NCBI GenBank assembly: GCA_007116835.1
Contig: SKHS01000130.1
Coordinates: forward strand, 1 to 7,076
Reading direction: 5' to 3'
Length of the DNA stretch: 7,076 nucleotides
Source: Halomonas sp.
Lineage (GTDB): Bacteria; Pseudomonadota; Gammaproteobacteria; Pseudomonadales; Halomonadaceae
Part shown: positions 1 to 4,539 of the stretch, piece by piece
Position numbering within the stretch: position 1 is the stretch's first letter
Layout: every line of letters starts with the position of its first letter
Program-made: the position numbers and the translations under genes
Notes under the pieces: model-generated
What the model saw: the letters and a program-made list of their open reading frames with translations, nothing else
What the model was told of the DNA's origin: nothing
Database searches by the model: none

Positions 1-45
1 CTTCAGACCCCACCGTTGGCCAGTGACGCCCTTGCCAGTCGGATT

Positions 46-115
46 GTCTTCCCCTCAGTCGGGGTGACGACACCTTCTTTCAGGTGTCCGGGTTTGCCGG
101 CTTCGCCGGGCAAAC
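46..115. other. Three adjacent stem-loops, possible structured RNA
   Basis: Three inverted repeats follow one another almost without spacer. The first pairs GTC 46-48 and CCCC 51-54 with GGGG 61-64 and GAC 66-68. The second pairs GACACCT 69-75 with AGGTGTC 82-88 around a 6-nt loop. The third pairs GTTTGCC 92-98 with GGCAAAC 109-115, closed inside by GGC/GCC. The intrinsic terminator starts one base later, so the set could be the 3' part of a plus-strand RNA that ends there. It could also be a leader or a readthrough structure on the minus strand. It matches no RNA family I can name. Frames through 1-150 give no recognisable protein, though the tail of a plus-strand gene ending near base 24 cannot be excluded. 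Confidence 0.4.
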
Positions 116-116
116 A

Positions 117-148
117 AAAAATGCCGCACCAAAAGGCGCGGCATTTTT
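117..148 (-). terminator. Intrinsic (rho-independent) terminator, probably bidirectional
   Basis: Perfect 11-bp arms AAAAATGCCGC (117-127) and GCGGCATTTTT (138-148) enclose a 10-nt loop whose outer bases can extend the stem by two G-C pairs after one mismatch. Read on the minus strand, the GC-rich stem is followed by a run of T, and it lies about 70 nt past the stop codon of the phasin gene, so it should end that transcript. The plus-strand reading also ends in five T and could terminate anything arriving from the left. Confidence 0.85.
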
Positions 149-216
149 GAGCGTTGAGTATTGAATCACCTATTTATCTTTCAGTTTATCTCTACTCACG
201 ACGGTAGATCGATGCG

Positions 217-573
217 TTACTGCTTAACCGTTTCTACAGCTTTCTTGGCGTTTTCTTCAACCATTTTCTGACTGTCTTGCATAAAGCTTTGGCTGATAGA
301 GGTAACTTTCTCAGAATCACCTTTTACGCGTTCCATCAGGTTAGTCGCTGCTTTTTGCTGGCTTTCCATCGCTTTCTTGAAGCTGTCAGCATCTTTAACG
401 TCTAACCAGGTGCGCGCCTGGGCAATGGTCATGTCGGAATAAGCACGTGCTGCATCCATTTGCGCGCCAACCATCTGCTGGTAGTAGTCCAGTGCCGCCA
501 GCGTGTAAGAACGCATGGGCGATACAACAACTGACTCAAACTGCTGGGTAGTTTTCTCTGCGGCTTTGTTCAT
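217..573 (-). CDS. Phasin family protein (PHA granule-associated)
   Basis: Small protein of 118 residues expected to coat cytoplasmic polyhydroxyalkanoate granules and influence their number and size. It is highly charged, almost free of Pro and Cys, and appears helical throughout. An amphipathic N-terminal part (SVVVSPMRSYTLAALDYYQQ, about 14-33) precedes a middle segment with Ala and aromatic residues (about 41-58, ending in ARTWLDVKD). The C-terminal helix is rich in Lys, Glu and Gln (about 64-118) and ends in AKKAVETVKQ. This matches the short phasins of the Phasin_2 type. There is no signal peptide. The ATG at 573 is preceded by AAGGGGA (581-587 on the opposite strand) at good spacing. 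The gene appears monocistronic, with its own terminator at 117-148. No PHA synthase or PhaR gene is in the window. Family call is firm; which phasin paralogue it is cannot be told. Confidence 0.88.
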   Translation of the reverse strand: MNKAAEKTTQQFESVVVSPMRSYTLAALDYYQQMVGAQMDAARAYSDMTIAQARTWLDVKDADSFKKAMESQQKAATNLMERVKGDSEKVTSISQSFMQDSQKMVEENAKKAVETVKQ

Positions 574-627
574 GACATTGTCCCCTTAGGGTGAGTGAGC
601 TATTCGACGCGCTCTGCTGAGCGGTCA

Positions 628-657
628 ATTATTAGGCTGTTGCCTTGCTACCCACAA
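628..657 (-). promoter_or_regulatory. Candidate sigma-70 promoter of the phasin gene
   Basis: On the minus strand, TTGTGG (652-657) and AATAAT (628-633, five of six matches to TATAAT) are 18 nt apart. This would give a 5' untranslated region of about 50 nt that holds a small CGCTC/GAGCG hairpin (610-623). The -35 is weak (only TTG matches). An alternative -35 TTGACC (622-627 read on the minus strand) has no convincing -10. Suggestive only. Confidence 0.35.
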
Positions 658-672
658 AGCTAGCAGCGCTTT

Positions 673-685
673 TTGTGCAGCGCAA
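673..685. promoter_or_regulatory. Possible PhaR-like operator upstream of phasin gene
   Basis: The 13-mer TTGTGCAGCGCAA is an imperfect palindrome: one mismatch between the six-base arms TTGTGC and GCGCAA around a central A. It lies about 16 bp upstream of the candidate -35 and about 100 bp upstream of the phasin start. Known: PhaR repressors control phasin genes in PHA producers and bind TGC/GCA-rich sites. That this site is one of them is inference; no PhaR gene is visible here. Confidence 0.3.
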
Positions 686-752
686 CATGATTTTTTATCT
701 TATTACACCCACCAGCAAATATTAAATAAATTTAATTATTAATAACTATTAC

Positions 753-1442
753 TTATCGGTTTCCAAACAAGTGTTTACGCACCTGCTCGTCCACTTGGGC
801 CTCAGAGTGAGGATTAACCTCTTCGATTAAAGAATAAGCCTTACGAACGGCAGAACGCTGAGCGACTTCCTGAAACCAACGCTCCAAGTCGGGAAACTCT
901 TCTAACGTTTGGCGTTGTTTTTCCCAAGGAACAATCCAAGGGTAAATCGCCATATCAGCAATCGAGTAGTGATCACCTCCTACATACTGCTGCTGGGAAA
1001 GACGTTGGTCCAACACGCTGTATAGGCGGTACGTTTCACGGACATAACGCTCAATAGCGTATTCAATTTTTTGCGGCGCATACTGGCAGAAATGGTGATT
1101 TTGCCCCGCCATCGGGCCAAGCCCCCCCATTTGCCAATGCAGCCACTGCAATACCACGTAGCGCTCGCGCCCCTCGGAGGGTAAAAATTGACCACATTTA
1201 TCAGCCAGATACTCCAAAATAGCGCCTGACTCAAATAGCGACAGCGGCTGGCCACCGTCTTGAGGCGCATGATCAACAATGGCCGGAATACGATTGTTTG
1301 GTGAAATAGTAAGAAACTCAGGGTCAAACTGTTCGCCGCGCCCAATATTAATCGGTTTTACCCGATACCGCAGCGCTGTTTCTTCGAGCATGATGGAGAT
1401 TTTGTGGCCATTGGGCGTTGTCCAGTAATACAGGTCAATCAT
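753..1442 (-). CDS. yfcG: YfcG/Ure2p-like glutathione S-transferase (disulfide-bond oxidoreductase)
   Basis: Cytosolic thioredoxin-fold GST of 229 residues closely resembling E. coli YfcG/YghU (nu class), which binds two glutathiones and reduces disulfide substrates rather than performing classical conjugation. Numbered from the start chosen here, the N-terminal domain has TPNGHK with Thr9 and Asn11, the same numbers as the active-site Thr and Asn of YfcG. The SPNNRIPAIVDH loop (47-58) carries the cis-proline Pro53, and ESGAI (71-75) has the Glu-Ser pair that holds the glutathione gamma-glutamyl group. The helical C-terminal domain contains LQWLHWQMGGLGPMAGQNHHF and a GGDHYSIADMAIYPW segment with the conserved Asp. 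The Shine-Dalgarno AGGAG (1449-1453) directly abuts the outer ATG at 1448 but sits 6 nt from the ATG at 1442. The latter also matches the MIDLY start of YfcG, so 1442 is preferred. It lies 83 nt downstream of the second GST gene on the same strand. Confidence 0.92.
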   Translation of the reverse strand: MIDLYYWTTPNGHKISIMLEETALRYRVKPINIGRGEQFDPEFLTISPNNRIPAIVDHAPQDGGQPLSLFESGAILEYLADKCGQFLPSEGRERYVVLQWLHWQMGGLGPMAGQNHHFCQYAPQKIEYAIERYVRETYRLYSVLDQRLSQQQYVGGDHYSIADMAIYPWIVPWEKQRQTLEEFPDLERWFQEVAQRSAVRKAYSLIEEVNPHSEAQVDEQVRKHLFGNR

Positions 1443-1525
1443 TGCCATCTCCTGTCACACAAACGACATAGATCGTTCGCGCAACTAACTGATAAATAAA
1501 GGCCGCATAAAGGCTGCCTAACACA

Positions 1526-2218
1526 TTATAGATCACGGATAGTGATTGCCTTACCGGCTACCGCGTTGTGCACCTCCAGCATACGCTTAAACCACTCATC
1601 TACCGGGTCATTTGTATCGACCAATCGCTCAAGGGAAACGGTATACGCCCACATCATGCTGCCAAACAGCAGATAATCCGCCCCACTGGGTGCCTCACCA
1701 TCTAAAAATGCGCTTGCGCGTAGCTGATCACGTACCGGGGCCAATAGCTGCTTCAACTGTGAACGTCCCTGTTCTGGATTGTGTACGTCTTCCAGGCGCA
1801 TACCAAACCGCGCTTCCCGTGTTTCGCGGAAATAAGCGCGGTCGTCTGGATGAATCGCAGCCAACAAATCCAGCGCGACGATTCGAAAAAGTACCGGTGT
1901 GACGCTACGCTCTACATAGAGCTTAAAGAAATGCGCGCGCTGATAGCTAACGCCCTCTCCCAAGACAGGCTTGTCTGGGTATGCCATATCTAAGTACCGC
2001 ATGATATCGAAGCTGTCGGTAACGACCGTGTCACCATCAATCAGCACAGGCACTTTGTCGTAGTTTGCAAACGCTAACGCATCTTTTTCCAAAAACCGCC
2101 AAGGCACGGCAGCGTACGAAATGTCTTTGTGTGCCAGTACCATACGCACGCGCCAGCAGTAGGGCGAAAAGCGTAAACGCTCGTCGCGACCGCAAAGGTC
2201 ATAAAAGGTGATTGCCAC
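1526..2218 (-). CDS. LigE-like glutathione S-transferase
   Basis: Cytosolic GST of 230 residues with an N-terminal thioredoxin-like and a C-terminal helical domain. By memory it most resembles the LigE/beta-etherase group, glutathione-dependent enzymes that cleave aryl-ether bonds in lignin dimers. Shared signs are YDL near the N-terminus, the SPYCWR motif (18-23) with Ser18 and Cys21 as candidate catalytic residues, KVPVLIDGD (55-63) with the cis-proline, TDSFDIMRYLD with Asp68-Ser69 for glutathione binding, and RLEDV in the C-terminal domain. The real substrate is unknown; a detoxification role is as likely as ether cleavage. The longest frame begins with TTG at 2227, but the Shine-Dalgarno AAGGAG touches that codon with no spacer. 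The GTG at 2218 sits 9 nt from it and gives MAITFYDL, so it is preferred. A perfect TATAAT (1525-1530) overlaps its stop codon. Confidence 0.8.
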   Translation of the reverse strand: MAITFYDLCGRDERLRFSPYCWRVRMVLAHKDISYAAVPWRFLEKDALAFANYDKVPVLIDGDTVVTDSFDIMRYLDMAYPDKPVLGEGVSYQRAHFFKLYVERSVTPVLFRIVALDLLAAIHPDDRAYFRETREARFGMRLEDVHNPEQGRSQLKQLLAPVRDQLRASAFLDGEAPSGADYLLFGSMMWAYTVSLERLVDTNDPVDEWFKRMLEVHNAVAGKAITIRDL

Positions 2219-2388
2219 GTTAGCCAACTCCTTGCGTCAAAGATAGGTATGTCGTCATCAACAATGGGCGCAAGCCACCTGCGACGCAAGTTATACGATT
2301 AGCGAGGGTGTACTCCTCTCTGGGCGGACAACTGTACTGTCTATTAGTCTAATGACTTATCGGTACGTCTTGTTAACGAAGGAAGTTT

Positions 2389-2435
2389 AAAAACAAACAA
2401 AAACAAACCGTTAAATTAAAAAAACTGATCAAAAA
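2389..2435 (+). promoter_or_regulatory. Phased A-tracts, likely curved DNA or UP element
   Basis: A perfect tandem duplication of AAAAACAAAC (2389-2398 and 2399-2408) is followed by A7 (2418-2424) and A5 (2431-2435). The tract centres at about 2391, 2401, 2421 and 2433 are spaced by roughly one or two helical turns, the arrangement that bends DNA. They end four bases before the candidate -35 of the permease promoter, where they could contact RNA polymerase alpha subunits. Confidence 0.45.
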
Positions 2436-2438
2436 GGC

Positions 2439-2468
2439 TTGCTTTACGACCCTATCGATTGGTAATAC
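2439..2468 (+). promoter_or_regulatory. Candidate promoter of the permease gene
   Basis: TTGCTT (2439-2444) and TAATAC (2463-2468) are separated by 18 nt. Both boxes are weak matches, but they sit directly downstream of the A-rich stretch and the -10 lies inside the palindromic operator, a typical repressor-controlled layout. Transcription would begin near 2475, leaving a leader of about 120 nt. Confidence 0.35.
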
Positions 2469-2472
2469 CAAT
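2458..2472. promoter_or_regulatory. FadR-type (GntR family) operator
   Basis: ATTGGTAATACCAAT is a perfect palindrome with 6-bp arms around a 3-bp centre. It contains TGGT-N3-ACCA, the core pattern bound by FadR-subfamily GntR regulators such as PdhR, LldR and GlcC, which sense pyruvate, lactate or glycolate. It overlaps the candidate -10 upstream of a lactate/glycolate permease, so ligand-released repression by an LldR- or GlcC-like protein is the natural reading. The regulator gene itself is not in the window. Confidence 0.65.
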
Positions 2473-2596
2473 TTTCCAATCTAGTCATTCACCCAGCCTA
2501 ACCGTATCTTTCACCTTGACCCGACCAGCATTGCCACAACGAACGCGCTGGCGTCTGCGTAGAACACCAAATCAATAACAAGGGGCCGTTCCTAAC

Positions 2597-4288
2597 ATGA
2601 ATGAAACTACACTAGCACTTCTGGCGTTTTTGCCGCTGTTGCTTGCTGGTATTTTGCTCATTGGCTTTAAAATACCCGCTAAAATCGCCATGCCTATCGT
2701 TTTTCTAACGGCGGCCATTATTGGTCTGACCGCTTGGGATATGTCGTTTAGCCGTGTTGCCGCATCTACGGTTCAAGGTTTGATCCAAACCGCCGGGCTA
2801 TTGTGGATTATCTTTGGCGCCATTTTGCTGCTTAACACGCTTAAGCATTCGGGTGGTATTACGGCGATTCGTAATGGATTCTCAGGTATCAGTCCTGACC
2901 GTCGTGTCCAGGCATTAATCGTTGCCTGGTTGTTTGGTTGCTTTATTGAAGGCGCTTCTGGTTTTGGCACCCCCGCCGCGGTCGCTGCACCGCTGATGGT
3001 GGCACTGGGCTTCCCTGCGTTGGCCGCTGTGGTTGTGGGTATGATGATTCAGTCAACGCCGGTCTCCTTTGGCGCTGTTGGTACGCCCGTAGTAGTAGGT
3101 GTAGGTAGCGGTCTTGACCGTGCTGGCATCACTGCTCAATTGGAAGCCAACGGTTCTACTTGGGAGGTGTTTTTCCAGCAAGTCACAAGCTCAGTGGCCA
3201 TTACTCACGGCATCGTGGGTATTTTAATGCCGTTGATTCTGGTCTTGATCATGGTGCGTTTCTTTGGCGCTAACCGTTCCTGGAAAGAGGGCTTGTCGAT
3301 TGTGCCCTTCGCGCTCTTTACCGGCGTGGCATTCGTTGTGCCCTATACGTTGGTAGGCGTGTTCTTAGGACCGGAATTCCCGTCAATGATTGGCGCGATG
3401 GTTGGCTTGGCAATTGTGGTACCTGCCGCTCGCAAAGGCTTCCTACTACCGAAAGACACGTGGGACTTCCCAGAGTCAACCTCTTGGCCTGATGAATGGA
3501 TTGGCAACCTGCAAATCAAGCTAGATGACGTGGCTGGTAAAGCACCGATGTCTACTTTAAAGGGGTGGGTTCCTTACGTACTACTGGCTATTTTCCTGGT
3601 GGCTTCACGCACTGTTGAACCGCTAAAGTCAGCGTTGACCTCCGTGAGCCTAGGCTGGACAAATATCTTTGGTGAAACTGGCGTAAGTGGCAGCTTACAG
3701 CCCCTGTACCTACCCGGCGGTATCATTCTGGCGGTTGTTGCCGTTACCTACTTCATTCACAGAATGAACCCGCGCCAAATGAGTGCGGCGGTATCAGAGT
3801 CCACTAAAACAATTTTTGGTGCTGGCTTCGTACTGATCTTTACCGTTCCAATGGTACGTATCCTGATTAACTCTGGTGTCAACGACGCTGATTTGGTTTC
3901 CATGCCCGTCATGATGGCGCAAGCGGTGGCAAACGGCGTTGGCGGGGTTTATCCGCTCTTCGCACCGGCGGTAGGTGCAATGGGTGCCTTTATTGCAGGC
4001 TCAAATACCGTTTCCAATCTGATGTTGGCAGAGTTCCAGTTCAGCATTGCGCAAACGCTTGGCCTCTCTACTGCCATGATGGTGGCACTGCAAGCAGTCG
4101 GCGCGGCAGCAGGTAATATGATTGCGATCCACAATGTCGTGGCTGCCTCTGCGACCGTTGGTCTGTTGGGCCGCGAAGGCACAACGATTCGTAAAACGAT
4201 CATTCCGACCATCTACTACCTAGTGTTCACCGGCATCATTGCAATGATTGCGTTCTACGTCATTGGTGTGACCGACCCACTTATGTAA
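2597..4288 (+). CDS. lctP: LctP-family lactate/glycolate permease
   Basis: Inner-membrane carrier of 563 residues that imports lactate, glycolate or a similar 2-hydroxy monocarboxylate, probably with protons (lactate permease family, TC 2.A.14). Its length matches E. coli LldP (551) and GlcA (560). The sequence is very hydrophobic with about 12-14 membrane segments, for instance near 5-24, 30-48, 62-81, 127-150, 200-221, 235-257, 262-278, 324-342, 371-388, 405-424, 490-510 and 538-557. Family signatures are GCFIEGASGFGTPAA (114-128), QSTPVSFGAVGTPV (152-165), GSNTVSNLM (468-476) and the C-terminal AAAGNMIAIHNVVAASA (503-519). The longest hydrophilic loop (about 279-320) is rich in Asp, Glu and Trp. 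AAGGGG lies 11 nt before the ATG, a little far. Neighbouring glcD and glcE make glycolate or lactate the likely substrate; sequence alone does not decide between them. Confidence 0.93.
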   Translation: MNETTLALLAFLPLLLAGILLIGFKIPAKIAMPIVFLTAAIIGLTAWDMSFSRVAASTVQGLIQTAGLLWIIFGAILLLNTLKHSGGITAIRNGFSGISPDRRVQALIVAWLFGCFIEGASGFGTPAAVAAPLMVALGFPALAAVVVGMMIQSTPVSFGAVGTPVVVGVGSGLDRAGITAQLEANGSTWEVFFQQVTSSVAITHGIVGILMPLILVLIMVRFFGANRSWKEGLSIVPFALFTGVAFVVPYTLVGVFLGPEFPSMIGAMVGLAIVVPAARKGFLLPKDTWDFPESTSWPDEWIGNLQIKLDDVAGKAPMSTLKGWVPYVLLAIFLVASRTVEPLKSALTSVSLGWTNIFGETGVSGSLQPLYLPGGIILAVVAVTYFIHRMNPRQMSAAVSESTKTIFGAGFVLIFTVPMVRILINSGVNDADLVSMPVMMAQAVANGVGGVYPLFAPAVGAMGAFIAGSNTVSNLMLAEFQFSIAQTLGLSTAMMVALQAVGAAAGNMIAIHNVVAASATVGLLGREGTTIRKTIIPTIYYLVFTGIIAMIAFYVIGVTDPLM

Positions 4289-4314
4289 ATACACCGTTAT
4301 TGCTGAGCGGTATC

Positions 4315-4342
4315 AGCTGGGTAGCCTTCGGGCTGCCCAGCT
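4315..4342 (+). terminator. UUCG-capped 12-bp stem after permease gene
   Basis: A 12-bp stem, with one G-U pair in the RNA, runs from 4315-4326 to 4331-4342 and is closed by the very stable TTCG tetraloop. It starts 26 nt after the permease stop. No T-run follows (only ATCCATTT), so it is either a weak terminator or a 3'-end stabiliser that raises permease mRNA relative to the downstream genes. The stem itself is certain; its function is inferred. Confidence 0.5.
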
Positions 4343-4473
4343 ATCCATTTACCAAACTGTCTGCTAACGAAGCTGTCCATTTATTAATTGCACTATCAAT
4401 GTACAACGACTGATGACGTTTCTGACGCCCCCTTCTCACCTTATGCAAAAGATTTCCAGCGCTTGGTAAGTTA

Positions 4474-4496
4474 TTTATGGAAAGCTTTTCCATAAA
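4474..4496. promoter_or_regulatory. IclR-type palindromic operator before glcD
   Basis: Perfect 10-bp arms TTTATGGAAA (4474-4483) and TTTCCATAAA (4487-4496) flank a 3-bp centre. The core TGGAAA-N3-TTTCCA fits the published E. coli IclR consensus TGGAAATNATTTCCA, and sites of the related glyoxylate-sensing AllR look similar. It ends 43 bp before the glcD start, well placed to control an internal promoter. A single extra TTTCCA half-site is at 4453-4458. No clear -35/-10 pair could be assigned. Identity of the regulator is inference. Confidence 0.6.
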
Positions 4497-4539
4497 GTGA
4501 TTAGATACTTTCCTGCACTCCTCTCTTACAGGAGCCAAC

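Larger units (their letters stand above)
2219..2596. promoter_or_regulatory. Divergent intergenic regulatory region
   Basis: About 380 nt without a gene separates the minus-strand LigE-like GST from the plus-strand permease. From left to right it holds the GST Shine-Dalgarno, a small perfect palindrome ATTAGTCTAAT (2343-2353), phased A-tracts (2389-2435), a candidate promoter with a FadR-type operator (2439-2472), and the permease leader ending in AAGGGG (2580-2585), 11 nt before its ATG. Short frames here show no protein-like sequence. Confidence 0.75.

Noticed and set aside
1..150. Open frame running from the left edge through the terminator on the plus strand
   Set aside because: It would have to translate through the stem-loops and the terminator, and the peptide shows no recognisable domain.
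721..736. AT-only palindrome ATTAAAT-AA-ATTTAAT after the YfcG-like GST
   Set aside because: Low-complexity AT-rich DNA readily gives such symmetry; it lacks a GC stem, so it is not a terminator.
980..1345. Alternative minus-strand frame inside the YfcG-like GST
   Set aside because: Same-strand out-of-frame shadow; the GST frame holds all conserved motifs.
1496..1514. Direct repeat ATAAAGGC, two copies 11 bp apart, between the GST genes
   Set aside because: Only two short copies in AT-rich spacer; no sign of function.
1525..1530. Perfect TATAAT on the minus strand at the end of the LigE-like GST gene, possible promoter of the YfcG-like GST
   Set aside because: The hexamer 17-18 nt upstream (TAAGGC or GTAAGG) bears no resemblance to TTGACA, and the box overlaps a stop codon, so chance is likely. 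An internal promoter is not excluded.
1612..1993. Overlapping plus-strand frames opposite the LigE-like GST
   Set aside because: Low-complexity shadows of a well-supported minus-strand gene, without family resemblance.
4289..4539. Riboswitch in the leader of glcD
   Set aside because: Apart from the UUCG stem, no conserved riboswitch core or alternative terminator/antiterminator pair was recognised.
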